Below, piece after piece: positions 1 through 7,193 of a DNA stretch of 64,000 nucleotides. Positions within the stretch are counted from its first letter, which is position 1, and each line of letters begins with the position of its first letter. The notes under the pieces are model-generated. The model was not told where the DNA came from. It saw only the letters and a list, made by a program, of their open reading frames with translations, and searched no databases. Source of the DNA: Nocardiopsis sp. FIRDI 009 (GTDB lineage Bacteria > Actinomycetota > Actinomycetes > Streptosporangiales > Streptosporangiaceae); contig NZ_QPNC01000033.1 in assembly GCF_003386285.1 (NCBI RefSeq), forward strand, positions 37,970 to 101,969, given 5' to 3'. The translations under genes and the position numbers were made by a program.

Positions 1-286
1 CGAGGCGTTCGCGTACCTGGCGCCATCCCTGCTCGACGTCGTCCGGCCGGTGCCAGCGCGAGCTGATGTCGTGGTGCGGAGCGAGCCCCGCGAACAGGTC
101 GTCGGCCGCGCCCGGCAGGTAGTACTCCTCCCGGCGCATGTCGCCGGGGTAGTGGAAGCCCCAGGCCGCGCCGAGCGCCTGGACCGGGTCCAGGCCGTGG
201 TGGTCCAACAGGACTCCGGCGGTGTTGTGCAGGCAGTGCGACAGGTCGTGCCGCCAGTACCGGACGGGGCTCAGTTCGACGCGCAC
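1..286 (-). CDS. BtrH-like N-terminal domain protein (partial, runs off the left edge)
   Basis: The visible 95 residues are the N-terminus of a protein that continues beyond position 1. The GTG start at 286 is preceded by GGAGGTGG and lies inside the end of the upstream gene (16 bp overlap), so the two are translationally coupled. The segment carries a Ser-His-Cys-Leu-His-Asn stretch followed by a helix with LLDHHGLDP and GAAWGF. This resembles the start of BtrH-N / papain-like acyltransferase-type domains, in which a Cys near the N-terminus is catalytic. In butirosin biosynthesis BtrH moves an acyl group from a carrier protein to the product. A similar transfer or peptidase role here is inference; the rest of the protein is needed to decide. 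Confidence 0.45.
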   Translation of the reverse strand, partial: MRVELSPVRYWRHDLSHCLHNTAGVLLDHHGLDPVQALGAAWGFHYPGDMRREEYYLPGAADDLFAGLAPHHDISSRWHRPDDVEQGWRQVRERL

Positions 287-855
287 GACGCCACCTCCCG
301 GTCGTCCCGGACGAGGGTCACGGCGAAGACGTGCATCGCCGGATTGTCCGGCAGCCGCAGCGCGCGGAGCCGGCCCCGCACGGACACCGGCGAGCGCTGC
401 TGCCAGATGGAGGGCTCGTGCGGGGTGTGGGTGTGCCTGGGGTAGCGCAGGGCCGTCGTCCGGAAGGCGAGCGGTTCCCCGAAGCGGCTGCCGGTCTCCG
501 GCCAGAAGTCGGACATGCGCAGGTGCTCCGCCAGCTCGGTGCCGTCGGCGTAGACCAGGCCGAGGTGGTCCTCGGTGCGCCGTTCAGCGGCGCCCAGCAG
601 GTAGACCCAGTCGTAGTCGCCCGGCGGCACCTCGACGAGCTGTCCGCGGCAGCGCACGTTGTCGCCGCTCGGGGCCGCCCCGACGGGGAACTCGAAGGGC
701 ACCCCGCAGACGCCGACCCGTGTTCCCGGCTCCGGGAGCTCCTCGGCGGGGAACGTGTTCCCCCAGATGTTGAAACCGTATTCCCCAGACGAACCCGGAG
801 GCTGGATTCCCCGGTTGTTGCAGTACCGCGAAAGGTCGACCACTGCTGTTTTCAT
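271..855 (-). CDS. Beta-sandwich protein of unknown function (NPCBM-like), 194 aa
   Basis: This 194-residue protein has no signal peptide. Its N-terminus (DLSRYCNNRGI, then FPAEELP) and middle (RGQLVEVPPGDYDWVYLLGAA, YADG) look like the beta-sandwich modules found at the ends of some actinobacterial glycoside hydrolases, but here the module stands alone. The PPGDYDW...YADG...LRLPDNPAMHVFAV pattern recurs in the 110-residue protein at 4889-5221 (PRGDYDW...YEDA...LRLPERPDMKVLSL), so the two appear to be diverged relatives in one cluster. It is divergent from the GNAT gene with only 27 bp between starts, and overlaps the BtrH-like gene downstream. Function is not known. A role in ring formation or substrate binding is discussed in the findings. 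Confidence 0.6.
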   Translation of the reverse strand: MKTAVVDLSRYCNNRGIQPPGSSGEYGFNIWGNTFPAEELPEPGTRVGVCGVPFEFPVGAAPSGDNVRCRGQLVEVPPGDYDWVYLLGAAERRTEDHLGLVYADGTELAEHLRMSDFWPETGSRFGEPLAFRTTALRYPRHTHTPHEPSIWQQRSPVSVRGRLRALRLPDNPAMHVFAVTLVRDDREVASCASN

Positions 856-882
856 TTTCTCTCTTTCGTCTATATTGAGAAC

Positions 883-1755
883 ATGAATAAAACACTTGAC
901 GCCACCGGATCACCCGTGGTCTCCGAAATTCGCGACCTGACGGGGGAGACCGCCTCGGAGATCTCCGGGCTGACCCGTGCCGCCTATGCCGCCGGGGACC
1001 TGGTCCCCGGACTCCCGACGGCGGACGGCGCGCTCGCCGGCCCGGAGGAGGTCAGGTCCGACCTGCTCGCGGGCGCCCGTCTGTGGGTCGCCGCGGCCGG
1101 GGGACGCCTGGTCGGCGCCGTCCGCGGGATCAGGGGCGACGACGGCGCCTGGGAGGTGCGGCGGCTGGCCGTGGCTCCCTGGTACCGCCGGGGCGGCACC
1201 GCCAGGACGCTGCTGCGGCGGCTGGAGGAGGAGGGTTTCGCCGCCGGGGCCGACCGCGTGGTGCTCGACGCCGTCGTCGAACGCGGCAACCCGGCCTTCT
1301 ACGCCCGGGTCGGTTACACGGCCGTCCGCCACTTCGGAGCGGAGGACAAGCCGCTGTCCGAGGTGCGTATGGAGCGGACCCCCGACGCCCCGGAACGGGG
1401 TGCCTGCTCCGCGCCGGACGGCCGCGGAACGGCGGTGTTCTGGTGGTCGGTGGGAGGGCGGACGCTGTGCGCGGTCACCCCGGTGGCGCGGGCCCCCCTC
1501 CCGGGCACCGGCCGACCCGCGCCCCTCGGGTACGCGGAGGCGGTCCCGGTGGGCGCGGACTTCCGGAGGGGAGCCGCGGACACCGCCGCGCTCCTCGACT
1601 CCCTGGCCGGAGGCGCCGTGCTCCGGGAGGGGGACGCCCTGGTCTTCGACTCGCCCGTCCACGACCTCACCGCCTTCCGACAGCCCCGGCTGGTCCACCC
1701 CGACCTCCTGGCCCGGTGGCGCGACCCCTCGGTACGGCTCCTCCAGCGGGCGTGA
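883..1755 (+). CDS. GNAT-family N-acetyltransferase with extra C-terminal domain
   Basis: Residues 1 to about 155 form a GNAT fold. The acetyl-CoA-binding motif is visible as LAVAPWYRRGGTARTLL, and NPAFYARVGY matches the usual beta5-alpha4 signature. About 135 residues follow (from GACSAPDG to the end) that I do not recognise; GNAT proteins usually stop near 160 residues, so this is a two-part protein of 290 residues. The gene is alone on the plus strand between two minus-strand units of the cluster and ends in a shared bidirectional hairpin. It could acetylate a cluster intermediate or provide self-protection; neither can be read from sequence. Confidence 0.7.
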   Translation: MNKTLDATGSPVVSEIRDLTGETASEISGLTRAAYAAGDLVPGLPTADGALAGPEEVRSDLLAGARLWVAAAGGRLVGAVRGIRGDDGAWEVRRLAVAPWYRRGGTARTLLRRLEEEGFAAGADRVVLDAVVERGNPAFYARVGYTAVRHFGAEDKPLSEVRMERTPDAPERGACSAPDGRGTAVFWWSVGGRTLCAVTPVARAPLPGTGRPAPLGYAEAVPVGADFRRGAADTAALLDSLAGGAVLREGDALVFDSPVHDLTAFRQPRLVHPDLLARWRDPSVRLLQRA

Positions 1756-1759
1756 AGCC

Positions 1760-1787
1760 GGTGGCCCGGCCTCAGAGCCGGGCCACC
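1760..1787. terminator. Bidirectional hairpin terminator between convergent genes
   Basis: A perfect 11-bp inverted repeat (GGTGGCCCGGC / GCCGGGCCACC) with a 6-base loop lies between the stop of the GNAT gene and the last codons of the transketolase gene. The transketolase stop codon is within the loop. Its position suits termination from both sides. Confidence 0.65.
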
Positions 1788-2779
1788 TCCAGGGCCTCCC
1801 GCTCGATCCGTTCGGGGCTGACCCCCGCGTGCACCAACAGGTCGCGCTCGTCGGCGACGAAGTCCAGGTAGGCGTCCGGAACCCCCACGCGACGCACGGG
1901 GCACGGGTGCTCGGCGGACACCGCCTCGCACACCGCCGCGCCGAGGCCGCCCACGACCAGGTGGTCCTCGACCGTGACGATCCCGGCGGTCTCCCGAGCC
2001 GCGTCGACCAGGGCGCTCCTGTCGAGGGGCTTGACCGTGTGCATGTCGAGCACCCGCGCCGAGACCCCGCGTTCCGCCAGTGCCCGGGCCGCCTCGACCG
2101 CCATGTGGACCGGGTGGGGTCCGGTGGCGACGATGGTCACGTCGCCGCCCTCGCGCAGCAGGCGTGCCCGGCCCAGCGTGAACTCGGCGGAGGCGTCCCC
2201 GATCACCGGAGTGGCCCCCCTGCCCAACCGGAGGAACAGTGGCCCCTCCAGTCCGGCCGTCGCGCGCACGGCTCGCTCCGTCTCCGCCGCGTCGCAGGGG
2301 ACGACGACCGTCATGTTGGGCATGGTCCGCACGATCGCGATGTCGTCCAGGGCGTGGTGCGTGGGACCGTAGTGGCCGGAGGAGGCGCCGCCGTGCGTCA
2401 CCACCACGCGGACCGGGAGGTCGTTGCCCGCGATGTCGACCTTGAGCGCCTCACAGGCGCGCGTGGCCGCGAATCCGGACAGGGTGTTCGCGTAGGGCAG
2501 CAGGCCGCCGGCGGCCAGCCCGGCCGACACCCCCATGAGGTTCATCTCGGCGATGCCGACGTTGACGTACTGGTCGGGCAACCGTTCGGCGAACCCGTCC
2601 TCCAGTCCGCCCATGTCCGTGTCCAGGCAGAACACCCGGGGGTCGGCCTCGGCCAGTTCGGTGAGCGTGCGCCGGTAGACCTCCCGGCTGGGCACCGAAT
2701 AGCGCTCCACCCAGTCAGCGTCCACGGGATCGTCCACCCGGCTCGGGGCCGTCAGGACACCGTCGCCACCGTTCGTCAT
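1772..2779 (-). CDS. Transketolase-like C-terminal subunit (Pyr and C-terminal domains)
   Basis: This 335-residue protein is the second half of a split transketolase. It has the pyrimidine-binding domain, with the catalytic-type Glu at 78 in VNVGIAEMNLMG and the THGGASSGHYGPTHHALDD stretch, followed by the C-terminal domain (VTIVATGPHPVHMA). Its start shares one base with the stop of the N-terminal subunit. Split transketolases of this kind occur in secondary metabolism. In the vazabitide/DADH pathway such a pair adds a two-carbon ketol unit to the carrier-bound glutamate semialdehyde. The aminotransferase, LysX-like and LysK-like neighbours support that role here. Confidence 0.85.
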   Translation of the reverse strand: MTNGGDGVLTAPSRVDDPVDADWVERYSVPSREVYRRTLTELAEADPRVFCLDTDMGGLEDGFAERLPDQYVNVGIAEMNLMGVSAGLAAGGLLPYANTLSGFAATRACEALKVDIAGNDLPVRVVVTHGGASSGHYGPTHHALDDIAIVRTMPNMTVVVPCDAAETERAVRATAGLEGPLFLRLGRGATPVIGDASAEFTLGRARLLREGGDVTIVATGPHPVHMAVEAARALAERGVSARVLDMHTVKPLDRSALVDAARETAGIVTVEDHLVVGGLGAAVCEAVSAEHPCPVRRVGVPDAYLDFVADERDLLVHAGVSPERIEREALEVARL

Positions 2780-3591
2780 CACACCGTCACCTTCCTGAGC
2801 CCGAACAGCGCCCGCTTGTGCAGTCGCCGCGTCAACTGCACGGAGTGGCTCTTCTTCTTGTCCTCGAACATGGGGACGCCCTTGCCCTTGACCGTCCGGG
2901 CCAGCAGGACCGTCGGGCGGCCCCGCTCCGCGGGAAGGGCGGTGAGGTGCTCGCGCAGCGCCTCCGGGTCGTGTCCGTCGACCTGGATGACCGACCATCC
3001 GAAGCTGCGCCACCGGTCGGCCAGGGGCTCCAGTCCGACGCACTCCTCGGTCGACCCGGTGATCTGGAGGCCGTTGCGGTCCACGATCGCGACGAGATTG
3101 GCCAGGCCCTGGTGGCCCGCGAACATGGCCGCCTCCCACACCGAACCCTCCTGGAGCTCCCCGTCGCCGAGGAGCGCGAAGGCCCGGGCCCGGCCGCCGG
3201 TGCGCCGTGCGGCCAGGGCCGCGCCCGCCGCCAGGGAGAGCCCGTGCCCCAGCGAACCGGTCGGGAACTCGACCCCGGGCAGCCGCCTGAGCGGATGGCC
3301 CGCCAGGCGGCTCCCGTAGGCGCCGTAGGTGGCCAGTTCCTCCTCCGGGAGGAAACCGAACTCGGCGAGCACCGCGTAGAGGGCGGCGCTGGCGTGCCCC
3401 TTACTGAGCACGAACCTGTCGCGGTCCGGCCACTCGGGCTGTTCCGGGCGCACCCTGAGCACGTCCCGGTAGAGGACGGTGAGGATGTCGGCGCAGGACA
3501 GACTGCCTCCGATGTGCGCGCCGTTGGGGGTGGCCCCCATGTCCAGGACGCGCTCGCGCACCCGGTACGCCACGTCGTCGTGCGTGGTCAT
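2779..3591 (-). CDS. Transketolase-like N-terminal (thiamine diphosphate-binding) subunit
   Basis: This 270-residue protein is the PP domain of a split transketolase. The thiamine diphosphate motif runs from GDGE at 142-145 to Asn163 in DRNG, and HIGGS and LSKGHAS carry the conserved histidines (26 and 66). It overlaps the aminotransferase stop by 4 bp (ATGA) and its own stop overlaps the start of the C-terminal subunit, so the three are co-translated. Together the two subunits would form the active ketol transferase. Primary-metabolism transketolase is normally one polypeptide of about 650 residues, so this is a pathway-specific copy. Confidence 0.88.
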   Translation of the reverse strand: MTTHDDVAYRVRERVLDMGATPNGAHIGGSLSCADILTVLYRDVLRVRPEQPEWPDRDRFVLSKGHASAALYAVLAEFGFLPEEELATYGAYGSRLAGHPLRRLPGVEFPTGSLGHGLSLAAGAALAARRTGGRARAFALLGDGELQEGSVWEAAMFAGHQGLANLVAIVDRNGLQITGSTEECVGLEPLADRWRSFGWSVIQVDGHDPEALREHLTALPAERGRPTVLLARTVKGKGVPMFEDKKKSHSVQLTRRLHKRALFGLRKVTV

Positions 3592-4892
3592 GCCGCCTCC
3601 TTGAGGGCCGCCACCTTGTGCCACGGCGGCAGGTAGGGGGTGTTCCGGCCGACCTCGACCACGTCGTCCAGATGGGTCCAGACCTTCTCGAAGGCGTCCG
3701 CGCACAGGTCCAGGACCGGCCCGGAAGCGGGGTTGAGGTGCCAGCGCTGGAGCGTGAGCGTCTCCTCGATGACGCCGAGGCTCACGGGGAAGTCCTCGAC
3801 GCGGTACCCGTAGGAGGCGAAGAGGGGCTGCCCGGGCAGGGGAACCACCTGGTAGGGCTGGACCGGCACCCCCTCGGCCCGCAGCGCCTGCCGCAGGGTC
3901 TCGCGGAACACGCCGGGGGCGACATCCGGGAAACCGGCGGCGACCGGGTCGAAGCGCAGCCGCAGGATGTGCCAGGCGTGTGTCCGGCCCTCCGGTACGC
4001 GCGGCACGGTCACCCCCGGCAGTTCCGCGAGCCGGGCGAGGAACCCGCGCACGACGCGGTCCCGGCGCTCGGAGTCGGCGTCGAGCCTGCGGAGCTGGCA
4101 GGACGTGAACGCCGCCTGCACCGCGCTGAGCTTCTCGTTGCCGGCCATGACGCGGGAGAGGTAGTCGCGCTCGGCGCCCGCGCGCAGGTCCTCACCGAAC
4201 TGGCGGTGCAGGACCACACGCTCGTACAGGTCCTCGCGGTCCGTGGTGACCAGTCCGCCCTCGCCGCAGGTGGGCAGGTTCTTCACGACGTTGAGACTGG
4301 TCGCGTTGATGTCGCCCATCGACCCCGCCCGGCGGCCCTCGTGGCGGGCGCCCTGGGCCTGGGCCGCGTCCTCCAGCAGGTACAGGCCGTGCCGGTCGGC
4401 CAGGGCTCGCAGCGCGGTCATGTCGCAGGGCAGACCGTGGAGGTGTACCGCGATGATCGCCCTGGTGCGCGGGGTGACGGCGGCCTCCGCGGCCACCGGG
4501 TCGATCGTGTAGTCGACGGGGTCGACGTCGACGAACACCGGCACGAGCCCGCGCTGCACGACGGGTACGGCGGTACCGACGAACGTCAGGGCCGGGACCA
4601 GGACCTCGGCCCCCCGTTCGATGTCGAGCGCGGCGAGGGAGAGTTCGAGCGCCGCCGTGCCGTTGGCGACCGCCGCGCAGTGCTCCGTGCCCACGTACCG
4701 GGCCCAGTCGGCCTCCAAGGCCGAGACCGCCCCCCGGCCGGCGTCGTTGGACGTGTACGGCCCGCGGGTGAGCACGTCGGCCACCGCGTCGCGTTCCTCG
4801 TCCGTGACCACCGGCCAGCCGATCCGTGCGCGTGTGGTCGCCGCCCGGCGGACCGTCTTCCTACCACCGAACATCGCTGGTCGGTCGGTCAT
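3588..4892 (-). CDS. DegT/DnrJ/EryC1/StrS-family PLP aminotransferase
   Basis: This 434-residue fold-type I aminotransferase belongs to the sugar/AHBA-synthase family. The PLP-forming lysine is Lys204 in SLNVVKNLPTCGEGG, and Asp175 in LLEDAAQAQGA pairs with the cofactor nitrogen. The ATG at 4892 was chosen because it overlaps the upstream stop by 4 bp; an in-frame ATG lies four codons earlier. In the DADH pathway the ketone left by the transketolase is transaminated by an enzyme of this family, and the direct linkage to the transketolase pair fits. An AHBA-synthase-like role is the main alternative. Confidence 0.85.
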   Translation of the reverse strand: MTDRPAMFGGRKTVRRAATTRARIGWPVVTDEERDAVADVLTRGPYTSNDAGRGAVSALEADWARYVGTEHCAAVANGTAALELSLAALDIERGAEVLVPALTFVGTAVPVVQRGLVPVFVDVDPVDYTIDPVAAEAAVTPRTRAIIAVHLHGLPCDMTALRALADRHGLYLLEDAAQAQGARHEGRRAGSMGDINATSLNVVKNLPTCGEGGLVTTDREDLYERVVLHRQFGEDLRAGAERDYLSRVMAGNEKLSAVQAAFTSCQLRRLDADSERRDRVVRGFLARLAELPGVTVPRVPEGRTHAWHILRLRFDPVAAGFPDVAPGVFRETLRQALRAEGVPVQPYQVVPLPGQPLFASYGYRVEDFPVSLGVIEETLTLQRWHLNPASGPVLDLCADAFEKVWTHLDDVVEVGRNTPYLPPWHKVAALKEAA

Positions 4893-5221
4893 GTCCCACT
4901 CCATTCCGTACGTCGTGCCGAAGGGACCGGTTCCAGCGAGAGCACCTTCATGTCCGGGCGCTCGGGAAGGCGCAGACCGACGAGGTTGGAGCGCCGGGGG
5001 ACCGCGATCCTCGCGGGGCCGGTCCCGGCCGCCCCGACGTGCAGGTACTCGGGTTCGGCGGCGTCCTCGTAGTACAGCCAGACGGTCTCGGTGCCGGGCG
5101 CGTCCGTGTCCAGCTCCACCCGAAGCCAGTCGTAGTCCCCCCGGGGCAGTTCGACGTAGCGGCCGTCGCACGGCAGGGGCGCGGCCGAACGGTCGGAACC
5201 GGTGTCGTGGCGGGTGCTCAC
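4889..5221 (-). CDS. Small beta-rich protein of unknown function, related to the 194-aa protein at 271-855
   Basis: This 110-residue protein is inserted between the ATP-grasp ligase and aminotransferase genes, overlapping both by 4 bp (GTGA and ATGA). VELPRGDYDWLRVEL, WLYYEDAAEPEYLHVG and LVGLRLPERPDMKVLSLEP line up with the C-terminal half of the larger protein, though it lacks that protein's N-terminal segment. No catalytic motif is recognised. Its place next to the aminotransferase, and the existence of a larger partner, recall the two-protein aziridine-forming enzyme encoded beside the equivalent genes in the vazabitide cluster. I cannot confirm homology from memory. Confidence 0.6.
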   Translation of the reverse strand: MSTRHDTGSDRSAAPLPCDGRYVELPRGDYDWLRVELDTDAPGTETVWLYYEDAAEPEYLHVGAAGTGPARIAVPRRSNLVGLRLPERPDMKVLSLEPVPSARRTEWSGT

Positions 5222-6096
5222 GGGACCTCCCACAGGTCCAGGCTCTCCAGGACGTAGTCGACGTAGGCGCCGACGAGGTCGCTGCCGAGAACCTCGACGG
5301 CGCCGTGGAACTCCGGCGTGTGGTTGACCTCGTTGACGAACATCCGGCCGTCCCGGTGCTCGATCACGTCCACTCCGAGCACGCCCTCGCCGACGGCCGA
5401 CGCGGTCTCGCGCAGCAGCTTCACCAGGTCGTCGGTGAGCGGGCACCGCTCCGCCCGCCCTCCCCGCGCGGTGTTGGTCCGCCAGTGGTCGTGCACCTTG
5501 TAGATGGCCCCGACCACCTCGCCGCCGAACACGTACGCCTTGATGTCGCGGCCCGGCTTGTCCACGTACTGCTGGACGAAGGTGATCTGGTGCTGGGGTC
5601 CGTTGAAGGCCGCGCGGTGTTCGAGGACCGCCTCGGCCTGTTCGTGGTCGTGCACCCGTGCGGCCAACCGCCCCCAGGAACCGGTCAGCGGCTTGACCAC
5701 GGCGGGGTAGCCGAAGTCGTCGAGCGCCTCCAACGCGGCGTCGGGGACCAGGCCGACCAGTGCCGGGATCGTGGGCAGGCCGCCGCGTCGCAGGGCGAGG
5801 GTGGTGAGGAGCTTGTCCCCGCACAGGTCGATGACGCTGGAGCTGTTCACGACCGGGACCCCGGCGTGCTCGAACATGCGGCTCGCGTAGGAGTTGCGCG
5901 TGTGCGAGATCTCCCGGCTGAGGACACCTCGGTAAGGGGTGGTGAGCGGTTCGCCCGTTTCCAGGCGGAAGGTCAGCGAACGGGTGTCCACCTGCTCGAA
6001 GTCGATGTCCCGCCTGCGCAGTTCCTTGAACAGCAGGCGTTCCTCCAGACGGACCCGCGATGTGAGCACCGCCAGGGGTCGTCGATCTGCGCTCAT
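5218..6096 (-). CDS. LysX-type ATP-grasp ligase (amino-group carrier protein-glutamate ligase)
   Basis: This 292-residue RimK/LysX-family ATP-grasp enzyme has the central VVKPLTGSWG segment (134-142), HWRTNTARGG (204-213) and NEVNHTPEF (255-263). The last two are hallmarks of LysX, which ligates the alpha-amino group of glutamate or aminoadipate to the C-terminal Glu of the carrier protein LysW. It sits directly downstream of the LysK-like gene with a 4 bp overlap. A LysW-like carrier (a short acidic protein with zinc-binding Cys pairs) was not found in this window and may be encoded to the left. The specific substrate, probably glutamate, is inferred from the pathway. Confidence 0.85.
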   Translation of the reverse strand: MSADRRPLAVLTSRVRLEERLLFKELRRRDIDFEQVDTRSLTFRLETGEPLTTPYRGVLSREISHTRNSYASRMFEHAGVPVVNSSSVIDLCGDKLLTTLALRRGGLPTIPALVGLVPDAALEALDDFGYPAVVKPLTGSWGRLAARVHDHEQAEAVLEHRAAFNGPQHQITFVQQYVDKPGRDIKAYVFGGEVVGAIYKVHDHWRTNTARGGRAERCPLTDDLVKLLRETASAVGEGVLGVDVIEHRDGRMFVNEVNHTPEFHGAVEVLGSDLVGAYVDYVLESLDLWEVP

Positions 6097-7193
6097 ACGG
6101 TACGGCCTCCGATTCCGATGGGTACGTCGCCGGCCGCGGCGACAGGGGGCTCCATCGACTCCGCCAGCCCGAGCAGGGCGCCGGTGAGGATGTCGATGGA
6201 GGCGAGGTACTCGGTGAGGTCCACGCGCTCGTCGGCGGTGTGGCAGAGCCTGGAGTCGCCGGGACCGTAGGCGGCGGTGGGGACCGGCCAGTGCGCGCCC
6301 ACGACGTTCCAGTCCGAGGTGCCCAGCTTGAGCTTGGCCGCGGGTGTGCCGCCCCGCTCACGGATCCGCGCGCTGAGAGCCCTGACGACGGGGTTGCTCC
6401 GGGAGGCGCGGACCGCGGGTACGTACTCCAGGACCTCGATACCGGCGCCCCCCGCCAGTCCTTCGAGCAGGGCGGCGAAGGCGTCGGCGTCGAAGTTCGA
6501 CGGCACCCGGCAGGAGACCTCGGCGGTGGCGGACTCCAGATCGCCGTCCATGCGGACGAGCGAGGGCAGCGTGCGGTCGAAGAGAGGGGCGCTCCGCCCC
6601 GTGTCGGCGCGGCGCCGGAGCGCCTCCCAGAACTCGGACGCCGCTTCCGCCGCGGTCTGCTGGTCGGAGCTGGTGTGCGCGGCGGGGCGGGTGAACCGGG
6701 CCCGGAAGCGAAACACGCCCTTGTAGCCGATGCCCACCGCGTGCGCACCGCTGGGCTCACCGATGATCAGGGCCTCGGGACTGGATCGCTCGAGCAGGTG
6801 ACGGGCTCCCGGGGAGTCCGCCTCCTCCCCCACCGCGCCGATGACGGTCACCCGGGCGGCCGCCCCGGTCCGGGCGAAGCGCTCGGCGGCGCAGACCATG
6901 GCGGCCAGCGGCCCCTTGGCGTCGACGGTGCCCCGGCCGTGGAGTACGTCCCCGTCCCGTCGGACCGGAACCTCCCCCGGCACGGTGTCGACGTGCCCGA
7001 GGAGGACGATCTCTCCGCCCTCGCTCGGCCCGACCGAGCCGTGGACGTTGCCCGCCTCGTCGACGTGGACCCGGAATCCCCGGTCGGCCATGTGCGCTGC
7101 GAGACGGGCGACGATCGCGTGTTCGTCCCCCGACACGGAGGGGGTCTCCACCAGGGAGAGAAGCAGGTCCACCTCGGGACCGACCGCAACCAT
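6093..7193 (-). CDS. LysK-like M20 metallopeptidase (releases product from carrier protein)
   Basis: This 366-residue M20-family hydrolase carries the dinuclear metal set: His67 in GHVDTVPG, Asp91 in GTVDAKGPL, the catalytic Glu123-Glu124 in GEEADSPGAR and Glu146 in GEPSG, then CHTADERV near the C-terminus. GTSDWNVV and AYGPGDSRLCHT are typical of LysK, which cuts the isopeptide bond between LysW and lysine or ornithine. In the carrier-protein secondary pathway the same family frees the finished amino acid. Its stop overlaps the LysX start, and its own start overlaps the oxygenase stop by one base. Confidence 0.85.
   Translation of the reverse strand: MVAVGPEVDLLLSLVETPSVSGDEHAIVARLAAHMADRGFRVHVDEAGNVHGSVGPSEGGEIVLLGHVDTVPGEVPVRRDGDVLHGRGTVDAKGPLAAMVCAAERFARTGAAARVTVIGAVGEEADSPGARHLLERSSPEALIIGEPSGAHAVGIGYKGVFRFRARFTRPAAHTSSDQQTAAEAASEFWEALRRRADTGRSAPLFDRTLPSLVRMDGDLESATAEVSCRVPSNFDADAFAALLEGLAGGAGIEVLEYVPAVRASRSNPVVRALSARIRERGGTPAAKLKLGTSDWNVVGAHWPVPTAAYGPGDSRLCHTADERVDLTEYLASIDILTGALLGLAESMEPPVAAAGDVPIGIGGRTV

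Noticed and set aside
977..3319. 780-codon plus-strand open frame across the transketolase genes
   Set aside because: It is a GC-skew shadow of minus-strand genes with clear catalytic motifs.
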